Below are positions 31,435 through 41,252 of a stretch of 64,000 bases of DNA, one piece after another. This DNA is from Phycisphaerales bacterium (GTDB taxonomy: Bacteria; Planctomycetota; Phycisphaerae; Phycisphaerales; UBA1924): positions 102,990 through 166,989 of the forward strand of contig JADYYE010000088.1 of the NCBI GenBank assembly GCA_020853815.1, read 5' to 3'. Position 1 is the stretch's first letter. Each line of letters starts with the position of its first letter. Made by a program: the position numbers and the translations under genes. The notes under the pieces were generated by a model, which did no database searches, was not told the origin of the DNA, and worked only from the letters and a program-made list of their open reading frames with translations.

Positions 31435-33855
31435 TCATCCCGGGGCCTTGGCGGCGGCGATCGCATCCAGCCGCGCCAGCGCGACCTGGATGGCGCGTCG
31501 GAGGTCGGCCTCGATCGGGTAAGGCGCCAGCGAGGGCGGGCGGTTCGAGTCGGCGAAAGCGAGTTCCCCGCGAACCTTGCCCGCCACGCGCGCGGCGATC
31601 TCGGCGCGTGAGAGATGCTGCCCGGCGGGCGGATCGGCGACGGCGATGCGCTCACCCGCGGTCGCGAACGTGAGCAGCACGTGCACGTGCTCGCTCCGCG
31701 CGTAGTTGTCGTGCAGGTCCGAGGTCATCAAGCGACAGGTCGCGTCAACGGCCTGTTCCGCGGACGGGATCAGATCCTCCGCGGGCATCTCGCCCGCGCT
31801 GAGCAGTGCGAACACGACCTCGTTCATGGCGAAGTTTCGCGTGCTCGCATCGCGTTCCGGGCCGCCGAGCGAGATCGCGTGCAAGGTGGTTTCCCGGCAG
31901 GCGCGGGAGACCGCCTTGGCCGCCTTGCGATCGGTGATCGCCAGCATCTCGGCGAGGAAGCGCTGGGCCTGACCGAGGCTGGTCCAGCGATCGGCGTTGC
32001 TCGGTTCGGCGGCGCACAACTCCGCGAGCTGGACTTCCAGAACCCGCAGGCTGGTGACGTCGCCCGCGTGGGCGGCGGCGGCGGCGAGGAGGCCCAGCGC
32101 GCGGGCGCGAAGCTCCGCGGCCTGGGCGGCGTCGACGCGCGAGGCCACCATCTCCATGTGGGCGGCGGCCCGCTTGGCCACTTCGGGCGCCACGGGTCGT
32201 CCGGCCATGATGGAACTCTCCGACAGCGCGCTTGCAAGCCCCAACCGACGCTCGTCGGTGTCGCCGCTCGCAACGAGCGATTCGTACATCCGCGCCGACG
32301 CGCCGAAAAGCTCCGCGGCCTCGTCGGTCTGACCGAGGCTTCCGGTCGACGTCCCCCCCACCACCCGCCCCAGCTCCCGGTACACGCGCGCCAGCGATTC
32401 CAGCACGCGCGGATCATCGCCCGCCCGGGTCTCGACGCGCCGGAGATATTCACGCGCGGCCTCCAGCACCGCCCGGCGCGCCTCGAGCGGCTGCCGCTCC
32501 GCGTGCATCCGCTGGTTGAGCGCGACGACAAAGACATCCGTGCCACGAACGATCTCTTCGATCAGTTGGTCCGAATGCCGCTCCGCGTCGTGCGCATCCA
32601 TCACATGCACGACCGCGACCACGGCGCTGGCCATGACGCAGAACGCGGCGGCGCTCGCCATCACCACGCGGCCTTTGTGCCGCCGCGCCGAGGCCCGCGC
32701 CACGCTCCACAGCCCGGGCGGGCGGATCGCAACCGGGCGACCCTCCGCGATCGCGCGAAGGTCGGCCGCGAGCTGGCCCACCGAGGAATAGCGATCCTCG
32801 GGACGCTTGGCCATCGCGTGCGAGACCACCAGGGCGACGTCGCGAGCCCGGCTCCCGAATCGAGCGGACGACCGGAGCGTCGGGGGGCCCTGCTCGCGCA
32901 CACGCCGGATCAGTTCCGGCAGCGCCACCCCCTCGTGCGAAAACGCCGGACGCCCCGCGACAAGTTCGTACAGGATCGCGCCCAGCGCATACACGTCCGA
33001 GCGCGTGTCGGCGGCCTGCCCGGCGGCCTGCTCGGGCGACATGTAAGGGGCGCTGCCGATGAGATGCGTTCCGGGAAGCGTGGCCAGCGTGGCACCGGGA
33101 TCGATCTCTCGGGCCACGCCGAAATCGACGATTTTGGGCTCGCCCGTCGCGGCCTCGACAAGGATGTTGGCGGGCTTGAGGTCGCGGTGGATTACGCCGC
33201 AGCGGTGGGCGTGCTCGACGGCGTCGCACACCCGTGCGAACAGCGTCAACAAGTCCGGGCCGCCGAGGTTCCGCGCCCGCACATGCTCGGTGATCGTGGA
33301 CCCGTCGACCAGCTCCATGACCAGGTAGGGGCGTGGACCTTCCTGGCTCTCGAACTCTTCCGACGCGATCAGGCCGGCGATGTTGGGGTGGTGCAGTCGC
33401 GAGAGCGCCACGATCTCAAACTCAAAGCGACGGCGGAGCTCGCGCGTAGCGACGCCCGGGCGCAGGAGCTTCAGCGCCACGCGTCCGCCCCCGGGCGCCT
33501 CGGCCTCGTAAACGTCGCCCATGGAGCCCGAGCCTCGCATCGTCCCGATGCGATAGCCGGCGACCCGCGTGCCGGGCGGGAGACCATGGCCCCGCGAAGG
33601 ATCGAGCCCCGGCGTGCGAAGGATGGGCGGTTCGTCGAGGAACCGCCCCTCGCTCTGGTCGGCGGCGAGCATGGCCCGCACCCGGTCGGCCAGGGCGCCG
33701 TCGCCGCACGCCGCGCGGAGGGCGTCCTCGCGCTCGTCGGCGGGGCGATCGATCAGTTCGGCGAGGATGGAGATCGCGCGGGTGTCATCGAGGAATTGTT
33801 CCGCCGCGGGCGTCAACGCCGGGATTCTCCGTCGCTCAGTCGTTCGAGTAGCCAC
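31435..33855 (-). CDS. Membrane-bound serine/threonine protein kinase with extracytoplasmic TPR-like region
   Basis: 806 residues from a GTG. An N-terminal segment of about 100 residues precedes a complete Hanks-type kinase domain: YRIGTMRGSGSMGDVYEA, VALKLL, the catalytic loop VIHRDLKPANILV (about residue 222), KIVDFGVAR and GSAPYMSPEQ. One membrane helix lies near residue 400 (VVMASAAAFCVMASAVVAVVHVM). An Ala/Glu-rich helical C-terminal region follows that looks like degenerate tetratricopeptide repeats. It overlaps the preceding ECF sigma gene by 43 nt, a pairing common in planctomycetes, where kinase and sigma factor may act in one signalling route. The exact start is uncertain because no ATG with a ribosome-binding site lies nearby. 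Confidence 0.9.
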   Translation of the reverse strand: MATRTTERRRIPALTPAAEQFLDDTRAISILAELIDRPADEREDALRAACGDGALADRVRAMLAADQSEGRFLDEPPILRTPGLDPSRGHGLPPGTRVAGYRIGTMRGSGSMGDVYEAEAPGGGRVALKLLRPGVATRELRRRFEFEIVALSRLHHPNIAGLIASEEFESQEGPRPYLVMELVDGSTITEHVRARNLGGPDLLTLFARVCDAVEHAHRCGVIHRDLKPANILVEAATGEPKIVDFGVAREIDPGATLATLPGTHLIGSAPYMSPEQAAGQAADTRSDVYALGAILYELVAGRPAFSHEGVALPELIRRVREQGPPTLRSSARFGSRARDVALVVSHAMAKRPEDRYSSVGQLAADLRAIAEGRPVAIRPPGLWSVARASARRHKGRVVMASAAAFCVMASAVVAVVHVMDAHDAERHSDQLIEEIVRGTDVFVVALNQRMHAERQPLEARRAVLEAAREYLRRVETRAGDDPRVLESLARVYRELGRVVGGTSTGSLGQTDEAAELFGASARMYESLVASGDTDERRLGLASALSESSIMAGRPVAPEVAKRAAAHMEMVASRVDAAQAAELRARALGLLAAAAAHAGDVTSLRVLEVQLAELCAAEPSNADRWTSLGQAQRFLAEMLAITDRKAAKAVSRACRETTLHAISLGGPERDASTRNFAMNEVVFALLSAGEMPAEDLIPSAEQAVDATCRLMTSDLHDNYARSEHVHVLLTFATAGERIAVADPPAGQHLSRAEIAARVAGKVRGELAFADSNRPPSLAPYPIEADLRRAIQVALARLDAIAAAKAPG

Positions 33856-34379
33856 GCCCGGGCGACCCGCCAGCGGCGCGTGATGGTGCGTCGGTCGGCG
33901 CCGAGCAGATCGGCGATATCGTGGACCGCGAGCCCGGCGAAGTACCTCAGCATGACGACGCGGTGCCCCGGGGGATCGATCACACGCAGCCGCTCGATGT
34001 ATTCATCGAGAACACCCGCGTCGACCGAGGAATCGATCTTGCATTCAAGGCCGAGGTCGCGATCGAGCTCCACTCGTTTCAGCCCGCCGCCGCGTTTTTC
34101 CGCACGGCGCTTCCGAGCGTGGTCGATGAGGACACGGCGCATCGCCTCGGCGGCGGCGAGAAAAAAATCGTGCTTCCCCGGCCACGTCCGCTCCGCGCCG
34201 CGCAGGCGCAGGTACACCTCGTTCACCAGGGCGGTGGCACTGAGCGTGTGCCCGGGGCGTTCGAGGGCCAACCGCGAACGCGCCATGAGCTTCAACTCTT
34301 GATGCAGCAGCGCGATCAGGGTGGCGGCTGGGACACCCGACTCGACAATTGCCTCGGGATGATGGGTCAAGCGACTCAC
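33813..34379 (-). CDS. ECF-like RNA polymerase sigma factor (planctomycete X6 type)
   Basis: 188 residues from a GTG with AAGGG upstream. Region 2 reads LIALLHQELKLMARSRLALERPG and HTLSATALVNEVYLRLRG, then FFLAAAEAMRRVLIDHARKRRAEKRGG. Region 4 is the C-terminal helix-turn-helix (YFAGLAVHDIADLLGADRRTITRRWRVARAWL). The HTLSAT...VNEVYLRL and FFLAAAEAMRRILIDHAR blocks are hallmarks of the TIGR02999 group found mainly in Planctomycetota. Its gene overlaps the kinase gene downstream, so they are co-transcribed and translationally coupled. Confidence 0.93.
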   Translation of the reverse strand: MSRLTHHPEAIVESGVPAATLIALLHQELKLMARSRLALERPGHTLSATALVNEVYLRLRGAERTWPGKHDFFLAAAEAMRRVLIDHARKRRAEKRGGGLKRVELDRDLGLECKIDSSVDAGVLDEYIERLRVIDPPGHRVVMLRYFAGLAVHDIADLLGADRRTITRRWRVARAWLLERLSDGESRR

Positions 34380-34558
34380 GCGTGTCCGTACCCTTCAGCG
34401 CGAACCCGGCGATTCCGCCGGGTCTGACGATCCTAACACCACGAGTGGCAATGCACACGGTGATTTCACGGACCAGACATCAATTAGGGTTTGCCCCGGT
34501 CGCGAGTCCTGGGTCGGCGCGGCTGGAAGCACACACGCGCCGCGGCCGACTGCCTGAC

Positions 34559-34598
34559 AAAAAACAAAAAACCCCGGGGAGGGTGTGGGGCCCCGGGG
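34559..34598 (-). terminator. Intrinsic terminator of the pilus/secretion cluster
   Basis: On the minus strand an 8-bp stem CCCCGGGG/CCCCGGGG (34598-34591 with 34579-34572, 11-nt loop) is followed by GG and a run of T residues interrupted only by one G (34571-34559). It lies about 60 nt after the stop of the last pseudopilin gene. Confidence 0.85.
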
Positions 34599-34606
34599 CT
34601 CTGGTA

Positions 34607-34634
34607 GTCCCTGACAGGAGTGCTTGTCAGGGAC
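34607..34634 (-). terminator. Second hairpin between last pseudopilin gene and terminator
   Basis: A perfect 10-bp inverted repeat GTCCCTGACA/TGTCAGGGAC with an 8-nt loop, 24 nt after the stop codon and just upstream of the T-tract terminator. It may stabilise the mRNA 3' end or back up termination. Confidence 0.6.
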
Positions 34635-34658
34635 CTATATGTCGAAGTTGATGGATGG

Positions 34659-37600
34659 TCAGAACGGAACTTCCTTGAGCAGAAGAACCCGCGGCTTCTG
34701 CCCGAACTTCACGACGTTTGAGCGATCGACCACCATGACGAAGCGGCGCTGGACGCTGGGGACCATCGGGTCGCTGTCGGCCAGGCCCTTGACGTCGGAC
34801 TCGCGATAGCCCCGCACGACGAACCAGACGGCAAAGAAGTCGCTGCGGGTGGAGAGAGCGCTGGTGGCGCTGGCGGCAACCTGCAGGCGCTCGGCGAACG
34901 CGTCCTTCATGCGGGTATCCGTCGGGACGCCGACGGTGACGCCCGCGTGGAAGTCAAGGTTCTTGTTATAGCCGAGGAAGTCGATGTTGTTGGGGTTGGC
35001 GCGGGTCGGGTCCGGGTTGGCGCTGTTCAGAACCTTGGCGAGCATCACCTCGCCGACCGAGGCCATGCCGGGCAGCTCGCGAACGCCCTTCACGGTGGTG
35101 AGCGCTTCGCGCCCGTCGAGCTTGTCGAAGTGATCCGGGGTCACGCCGGAGGAGTCGCGGAAGTCGACCGGGCCAACCGATTGGTTGGGGCTCGACACGC
35201 GCGGCCAATACATGGCCTTGTCGCGATAGGCGAGGATGGTGGTGGCGATGTCGCTCCGCTGATCGAAGTTGGAACCGGCCCACCACCACTCGGCGCTGGA
35301 GGTCGCCGGCGTGGGGGTGAGCACGCCCACGGAGCGGAGGACGGTTCTCGACGCGGTGTTCACGTTGACGCGTCCGATGACGGGGCGATCGACGCCCCAG
35401 GGGGTCTGGCTCTTGTCGATGCCCTCGACGCGATCGAAGAGGGACAAGGCCAAGGGAAGACCTTGCCCGCGAACCTGGTCGGCGGGCTGGGTCCGGTCGT
35501 ACACACCGTCCTGATCGCCGTCGTAAAAGGGCACAAAGCGATCGAGGGAGAGCTGGCCGCGCTCGAGCTTGGGGAATTGGACGGCGTTCTTCGTGTCGCT
35601 GATGGGCGGCACGTTGCCCAGGCCCGCGTAGAGCGCCGGGGCCGAGGGCGAGGAATAGTCGAGCGCGTTGGCGATGGACTCGCCGAGCGTGAGGTGCTTG
35701 TCGTCGAAGGCCGCGGGCGCGGGATCAAACTCGGGCCCAACACCCAAGGGCAACAAGAGGTCGGCGACGCGAAGCGACTCGGCTTCGAGTTGGTGCGTGA
35801 AGGAGGTGCGGACGGCGTCGTAGTCCTTCATGGACTTGTTCTTGCCCAACGGGCCGCCGGTCCAGGTGCGCGGGTCGGCGACGAGTTCGAAGTTCGCCAG
35901 CACCGGGGTGGTGGTCTCGCTGGTCAGGAGCTTGACGATCGTGTCGAAGCCGCGCCCGTCACCCGAGCCGTCAAAGGTTCCTTTGCTGACGGCCCCCGCG
36001 CCATTGCGGGTTTGGTTCTTGAGGAGGACGCTGGTCCACTTGCCCTCGAGCATGTAGGCGGGGACGCCGTCGTAGCGCGGATCAAACGAGCCGCTGGCGG
36101 CGTTTGGATCGGCGGGGCGCCGAACGAGCCCCACGCGGGTGATGGAAAAACCGGTGTTGTCCAGGGGATCGACGCTGGTGATGTTGTCCGGGCCGCCCTC
36201 CGTGCCGGGAATCTCGGCGTTGTTGGCGCCGGACAGATTCAGGCGCGGGGCAAAGGTCGATGTGGTGGCGTCGGCGGGGTTGAACTTCGGATCGCGGAGC
36301 CGATCGATCAGCTGATCATTCTCGATGAACTGGTCGGGAAGGGCAGCGGTGGCCGGAAAGGGAGTCTCGTTCTTCTTGGTTGAATCACTGGGAGATCTCA
36401 AGGCCCGCCAGAGGCGGATCGAGCCAATGGTCGGATCGGCGGACGGGCCCGAGGTGTCCTTCTGGAGCAGGTCCACGAACGCGGACGCCGCCTTGCCTTT
36501 GCCGGTAACGGGATCGAACTCCTCGGCGAGCATCGGCGCCTTGACGCCCGATCCGAGGCTGACGCCCATCTGCTTGTCGAGCCACGACGAGATGTCCGAG
36601 GTGGTGAAGGTCGCCCTGGCGGCTTTCCATCGCGACACGATGTCCTCGGTCCCGGATTCCAGGGGAAGGCACATGGCGTAGAACACCCGGGTCTCGCCCG
36701 GGGCCAGCGTGGCGGAGGTGAACGACGAGCCGGAACTGGACGGAACCACGTTGGCGAGGCGGAAGTAACGGCCGCCGAACTCTATGTAATATTCGAACCG
36801 GTCCTGCACGAGGATGGCCTGGCCCTCCGCCATGCCGTTCTGCGTGAGGTAGATGGTGGCGTCGAACGGGTTGGTGAGCTGGAACGCGACGACCTGCATC
36901 AGGAAGTCGGCGTTGTCCTTGTCGACGCGGGGATCGATGGTGACCTTCTTGAAAATGTACGGGTCGTCGATATCGCCGGTCTCTTCCCACTCCTGGTCGC
37001 CCGAGAACCCGTAGGGGGCCGCGGTCGCGGCGGTCGGGATGTCCGTGTACACATGGAAGGACGCGGCGGCGGTCAGAACCGGTTGGGGGGTGACGGCGTA
37101 GACGTTGATCGCCTGAGATTCGAGCGTGTCCTTCCCGAAACCGGCGTCGGAGTCGCCCAGGCGAGATTCGCCGCGTCGCGGGGCGTTGACGGGCTCCTGC
37201 CAGTCCACGCCGATGTCAAGGGCCCCGGTCTCGGCGCCGGCGGCGGCGCGACGCTCAACCCACCACGACCATTTCTGATCACGGCTCTCAATCTGCTTGG
37301 GCGTCAACGTGCTCTTGTCCTCCCAGTCCTTCTCCAGGTCCTGGCGGAAGTCCTCGTCCAGGAGCACCGTGTAGGCCAGCGGCGTGGTGCTCGAGTTTCC
37401 GCCCAGGGCGGCCTTGAGATTCACGGTCATGTGCGCCGCGATACGCGCGCCGAGTTCCGCGGACGCGGCCCCGTAGTTCGTGAATCGCACCGCGTTGAAC
37501 GGCACCGATCCGTCGTTCTTCCACGCCAGGTCCATCGCCGAATCCGGGATCAACACATCGGCGTAGGCGGCGAAGATCGCGTCGGTGTTGGTCGAGAGCT

Positions 37601-39473
37601 CGCGCGGAAGATCGCGGTCGCTCAACCGGTCCTGCGGAGTCGGGAGAGTGACGCGCGTGGGGAGCAGCGGGCGGGCGCCGCTCAGCGTCGTGATCCGCTG
37701 ACGCACGTCGAAGGCGGAGCGAAGCCGCGCGTCGATGTCGGCCTTGCCGTCCGGCGCGGCGGTCGCCGTGTCGCCGTCACGATTGTCCACGTCCCGTTCG
37801 AGGGAGAGCGGGCGGTTGTCGCGCAGCGGGCTGAATCGCACGGTTTCGCGGTCCAGGTCCTGAGCCCGTGCCTTGTTGCGGTAGCGTCCGCCAAAGATGA
37901 GCTCGAGCTGGGAGGTGACGGTCGGATCGTTGATGCCGCGATAGGTGAGCAGCTCGCCCAGGTCCTCGATGCTGGTGATGGCGCCGAGGCTGACGCCGGA
38001 CTTGCGGACCAGACCGAGGCCCAGGCCCAGTTGCTCGCGGTAAAGGTCGGTGCGGTCTCCGGGGAGGGCGTAGGTGAACGGGTTGGCGGCGGACTTGGCG
38101 ACCTCGGGAGGGAGGATCAGGCCCGTGTGCATCGCGCCGTCCGTGGGGTTGTGCAGGGCGTCATAGGCGTACTCGCCGACCAGCATCGACATCTGGCCGC
38201 CGAAGCCCGGGACATACAGAGCGTAGTTCTCGACCAGCTTGGCTTGGGCGTCGCCGACGGGCTGTTGAAGGCCCGCGTAGCCGAGCTGCAGGTCGGGGTC
38301 GTTGGGGTCGTCGCTGAGCGGGTCGATCAGCGAAAAGAGCCGGCGCAGATCAACATCGGGCGTCACGCCGATCACGTTGCGGGGATCATCGTTGGGCGGT
38401 CCCTTCAGGTCCATGCCGGTCAGAACGTTGGATCGGCCCGAGAGGTCCTCCACGCGCACGGCGAAGAAGTACCGCATCCCGTCGTCGGTCCTGAGAAGAT
38501 TCCTGACATTGGAAAGATCGCGGGCGTCGATCAGCTCGAACCAGCGGGAGTCGTAGAAGTGGTCGGCGTCGGTATCGGCGTAGTGGTAGTCGAGATAGTC
38601 GGCGTTGTTGGGCGACGGGGCAACGCCGTTGCTCCGCAGGGTGTTGGCGGGGCGGAAGAGCCCCTGCTGGCGGTTGGTCAGGTGCGCGGGGCTCTTGAAG
38701 TCGAGCACGCCGCCGAAGTCGAGCGAATTGGTCGGGTCGCCGTTCTGGTCGAGCAGGGTGAGCTGGGAGCGCATCTGCTGAGGGGTGGCGGCGAAGTTGC
38801 CGCGGAGGTTGTAGAGGTTGACGAAGGCGCCGTCGGGCGCGACGTTGGAGATGGCGGCCCAGTCGCTCGCCTGCTTGAACGAGACGCGAGTGGTGCCGTC
38901 ATTGAAGAAGCCGAGATAGGTCGGTTCGCCGGCGGCCAGGAAGGGATCGGACGCGCCGCGCGGGTCCACCCCGGCGCTGGTCCATTGGCTGGTGTGGGTT
39001 CCGACGGGATTGAAGCCAAGGTCGGGCGTCGCGCTGTCGGAGCGATCGGACCAGTTCACGCCCGGATAGTCGGTGACCTCGCGGACGTTGAATGGTTCTC
39101 CCTTGCTGTCGACGCCGAGATTCAGGGTCGCAAAGACGTCATCACCGATGATCCGAACGACGTGATCGGCGAGCTGGTCGGGAACGTCGTCGCGGGCCTG
39201 GCCCTTGAGGACGCCGCGCCGCGTGCCCGCGTCGGTCTTCCCGATCGTGACGTACACGACGGCGAAGACGGACATGAGCGCGAGCGTCGCGACCACGAGC
39301 ACCAGGAACGAGCCGCGCCGCGTCCGCTGAACACCGGCGGGAGCGCCGGCGACGGCACGCAACAGCCCGGCGCCGAATCGTGCGGCGCGACGCAGGGTGG
39401 TGATGAAGCCTCCGACTTGATCGGCGTTCCGGCGGGTCGCGTCCTGGCTGGTGTGGCGGATGAGATCGTTCAT
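34659..39473 (-). CDS. Giant GspK/PilX-like pseudopilin-associated protein (1604 residues)
   Basis: The protein begins with about 50 hydrophilic residues, then a prepilin-like N-terminal helix after an Arg-Arg-Gly (RRGSFLVLVVATLALMSVFAV) continuing to about residue 77. The middle is a very long soluble region with repeated mentions of table- or loop-like segments and no recognised enzyme motif. Near residues 1350-1550 it has the GspK-type helix-hairpin-helix-like signature (IGRVNVNTASRTVLRSVGV, then REALTTVKGVRELPGMA). GspK proteins (about 320 residues) cap the pseudopilus tip in type II secretion; this protein is five times longer. It is last in the cluster, 75 nt after the J-like gene, with GGGAG before its ATG. 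The assignment rests on position, membrane helix and the VNTA block. Confidence 0.8.
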   Translation of the reverse strand: MNDLIRHTSQDATRRNADQVGGFITTLRRAARFGAGLLRAVAGAPAGVQRTRRGSFLVLVVATLALMSVFAVVYVTIGKTDAGTRRGVLKGQARDDVPDQLADHVVRIIGDDVFATLNLGVDSKGEPFNVREVTDYPGVNWSDRSDSATPDLGFNPVGTHTSQWTSAGVDPRGASDPFLAAGEPTYLGFFNDGTTRVSFKQASDWAAISNVAPDGAFVNLYNLRGNFAATPQQMRSQLTLLDQNGDPTNSLDFGGVLDFKSPAHLTNRQQGLFRPANTLRSNGVAPSPNNADYLDYHYADTDADHFYDSRWFELIDARDLSNVRNLLRTDDGMRYFFAVRVEDLSGRSNVLTGMDLKGPPNDDPRNVIGVTPDVDLRRLFSLIDPLSDDPNDPDLQLGYAGLQQPVGDAQAKLVENYALYVPGFGGQMSMLVGEYAYDALHNPTDGAMHTGLILPPEVAKSAANPFTYALPGDRTDLYREQLGLGLGLVRKSGVSLGAITSIEDLGELLTYRGINDPTVTSQLELIFGGRYRNKARAQDLDRETVRFSPLRDNRPLSLERDVDNRDGDTATAAPDGKADIDARLRSAFDVRQRITTLSGARPLLPTRVTLPTPQDRLSDRDLPRELSTNTDAIFAAYADVLIPDSAMDLAWKNDGSVPFNAVRFTNYGAASAELGARIAAHMTVNLKAALGGNSSTTPLAYTVLLDEDFRQDLEKDWEDKSTLTPKQIESRDQKWSWWVERRAAAGAETGALDIGVDWQEPVNAPRRGESRLGDSDAGFGKDTLESQAINVYAVTPQPVLTAAASFHVYTDIPTAATAAPYGFSGDQEWEETGDIDDPYIFKKVTIDPRVDKDNADFLMQVVAFQLTNPFDATIYLTQNGMAEGQAILVQDRFEYYIEFGGRYFRLANVVPSSSGSSFTSATLAPGETRVFYAMCLPLESGTEDIVSRWKAARATFTTSDISSWLDKQMGVSLGSGVKAPMLAEEFDPVTGKGKAASAFVDLLQKDTSGPSADPTIGSIRLWRALRSPSDSTKKNETPFPATAALPDQFIENDQLIDRLRDPKFNPADATTSTFAPRLNLSGANNAEIPGTEGGPDNITSVDPLDNTGFSITRVGLVRRPADPNAASGSFDPRYDGVPAYMLEGKWTSVLLKNQTRNGAGAVSKGTFDGSGDGRGFDTIVKLLTSETTTPVLANFELVADPRTWTGGPLGKNKSMKDYDAVRTSFTHQLEAESLRVADLLLPLGVGPEFDPAPAAFDDKHLTLGESIANALDYSSPSAPALYAGLGNVPPISDTKNAVQFPKLERGQLSLDRFVPFYDGDQDGVYDRTQPADQVRGQGLPLALSLFDRVEGIDKSQTPWGVDRPVIGRVNVNTASRTVLRSVGVLTPTPATSSAEWWWAGSNFDQRSDIATTILAYRDKAMYWPRVSSPNQSVGPVDFRDSSGVTPDHFDKLDGREALTTVKGVRELPGMASVGEVMLAKVLNSANPDPTRANPNNIDFLGYNKNLDFHAGVTVGVPTDTRMKDAFAERLQVAASATSALSTRSDFFAVWFVVRGYRESDVKGLADSDPMVPSVQRRFVMVVDRSNVVKFGQKPRVLLLKEVPF

Positions 39474-39548
39474 GGTCTGCTCCCGGGCCGCGGTTCTCGG
39501 CCCTGATTCCCCGGCGTGATGTCCCGGACTGAAACACTCGGACGGGGA

Positions 39549-41252
39549 CTAGCTCCGGGCTCCCGGAGTCTCGAACAGGAACTGGAAAGTCTGCTGAACG
39601 CCCGCGTCGTTGGGGTCGGCGAGCGTGAAGATGACGCGGATCAGCTTGGGCCAGGGCCACGGCGCGCTGTCCGTTTTGGTGGGGTCGAGGTACCCGAAAT
39701 AGGCCGTCTGCGAGACCTCCGACAACGGGGTCGCGTTCCGGTTGTAGATCAGCGTGGCGGGCACGGAGTAGGTCGCCCAGGTGCCATCGAACTTGGTGTA
39801 TCGATTGGTGTACGACTGCGTTTTTTTCTTGTATGTAAGCGGGTAGGGCACGGCCAAGGCCCGGTCGCCGTCGTTGGCCACGCCGTCGCCGTCGGTATCG
39901 GCCAGACGCTCGATCCCGTGCCAGAGGATGTCGTTGGTGTCGGGATCCACATCCCCGAAGGACCATTCGACGATGAACTCGCTGCAATTGGGCACGAAGT
40001 TCGAGGCCGTCAGCATCATCTGATCGGCGCGCCGATAGGCGCCCTCGCCGGCCTTGGCCGGCGTGTTGTACGACGTGAGGACGCCGATGTAGTTGGTGGC
40101 GGCGGGCTCATAGCGAAGGCGGGTGCCCGGGAACTGCGGCGGGGTGCGGGTGTCGGGGGCCGCGGTCGCGTCCGAATACGCCGGCCAACCCTCCTCCATC
40201 CACTCCTGGGTCAGCGGCACGTTGTTCTGCAACCTGGGAGGGTTGGGAACCTGGAAGTTCGAGGCGTTCTGGCTGATGGTCAGAGGGGGAACGGTCACGC
40301 TCGAAACGATCGTGCGGACCTCGTTGAGATCGGTGGTTGCGAGATCGACGATGCCGGACGTGAAGAGCGGACGGTTCGCCGGCCTGTTCTGCTCCTCGCG
40401 GAAAAAATCGCGCGACAGCGAGGTGCTGGTCGCCGGAAGACGGCCGGCGAGCACGCGGAAGAGGCTGGACGCCGCCGGGTGCAGCCCCACCTGCCCGACC
40501 TTGTCGCGCAGCACGACCTTGGCCCGCGCGGTCGCGGGGTCCCACTGGAAGACCTTTCGGGACGGGAACATCTCGGCGGTGCTTTCGGGGCGTGCCAGCA
40601 AGGTCACATGGCGCAGCAACATCCAGGACCCGGCATACTCGTTGGGGCCGAACGGATCGCCGAGTCCGATCCAGACCGCGTTGGACGCGGAGCTACGGGC
40701 GTTGGCATCGGCGACGCCGGGCTTGATGAACGCGGGGTAGTTGTCGGGGAGGCGTGTGCCGTGCCCGTAATAAATACGAGCCTCGGTGCTCTTGGCCCCA
40801 AAGTCCGGGTCGGTGGCCTCGCGCGCGGTGGAGAAGGCTCCCTTGGCGAAGAACATGAGTTCATCGATCCGCCGTGGGCGCGGCGTCTCGACGCTCAGGA
40901 GCGAAACGCCGACTTCTTTTTTCTGGGCCGAGTTCCCGGTCCCATCCGTGGTGTACTGGTTGCGGATCATCAGGTAACCGTCGCGCGACATGGCCTCGAA
41001 ATCGCGGCGCATCTGCTGCTCGACCAGGGCGGCGTAGGTGTTCAGCGTGCTCAGACGCTTGCCGCCCGTGATGGTCTTGCCCACCGAGGAGAAGATCGCC
41101 GCCAGACCGACCGAGACCAGAGCCATGGCGCCGATGGCGACCATGGCTTCCAGCAGCGTGAACGCGCGGCGTCCCCCGAACCTGGGATCGGCTTCGGCGG
41201 AGCGGCGGAGGCTTTGAGCATGATCGAACATGGAGCGTCCTTGGTTCTTCAC
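39549..41252 (-). CDS. GspJ/PilW-like pseudopilin, unusually long
   Basis: 567 residues. The type III prepilin signal is RRAFTLLEAMVAIGAMALV (Glu+5 in TLLEA), preceded by a leader of about 29 residues. The hydrophobic helix runs about residues 30-52 and the rest is a large soluble domain (VEQQMRRDFEAMSRDGYLMIRN, GSWMLLRHVTLLARP, VNDTN-poor beta regions). The N-terminal helix followed by EQQMRRDFEAM is GspJ/PilW-like, but these are usually 200-350 residues. A GTG at 41252 overlaps the previous stop by 4 nt; an ATG at 41231 with AAGGA upstream is an equally good start. Confidence 0.82.
   Translation of the reverse strand: MKNQGRSMFDHAQSLRRSAEADPRFGGRRAFTLLEAMVAIGAMALVSVGLAAIFSSVGKTITGGKRLSTLNTYAALVEQQMRRDFEAMSRDGYLMIRNQYTTDGTGNSAQKKEVGVSLLSVETPRPRRIDELMFFAKGAFSTAREATDPDFGAKSTEARIYYGHGTRLPDNYPAFIKPGVADANARSSASNAVWIGLGDPFGPNEYAGSWMLLRHVTLLARPESTAEMFPSRKVFQWDPATARAKVVLRDKVGQVGLHPAASSLFRVLAGRLPATSTSLSRDFFREEQNRPANRPLFTSGIVDLATTDLNEVRTIVSSVTVPPLTISQNASNFQVPNPPRLQNNVPLTQEWMEEGWPAYSDATAAPDTRTPPQFPGTRLRYEPAATNYIGVLTSYNTPAKAGEGAYRRADQMMLTASNFVPNCSEFIVEWSFGDVDPDTNDILWHGIERLADTDGDGVANDGDRALAVPYPLTYKKKTQSYTNRYTKFDGTWATYSVPATLIYNRNATPLSEVSQTAYFGYLDPTKTDSAPWPWPKLIRVIFTLADPNDAGVQQTFQFLFETPGARS

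Larger units (their letters stand above)
34380..34658. other. Gap upstream of the sigma factor, ending in the pilus-cluster terminator
   Basis: The right half holds the hairpins and T-tract that end the leftward pilus cluster. The left half should hold the promoter of the sigma factor gene; no clear -35/-10 pair was found on the minus strand. Confidence 0.4.

Noticed and set aside
31615..34302. 895-codon plus-strand frame opposite the kinase
   Set aside because: Antisense to a complete kinase with all catalytic motifs; its own sequence lacks any conserved segment.
37053..39506. 817-codon plus-strand frame opposite the giant pseudopilin
   Set aside because: Val/Gly/Arg-rich shadow frame without a ribosome-binding site. 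The minus strand has the prepilin-like helix, coupling to neighbours and a terminator.
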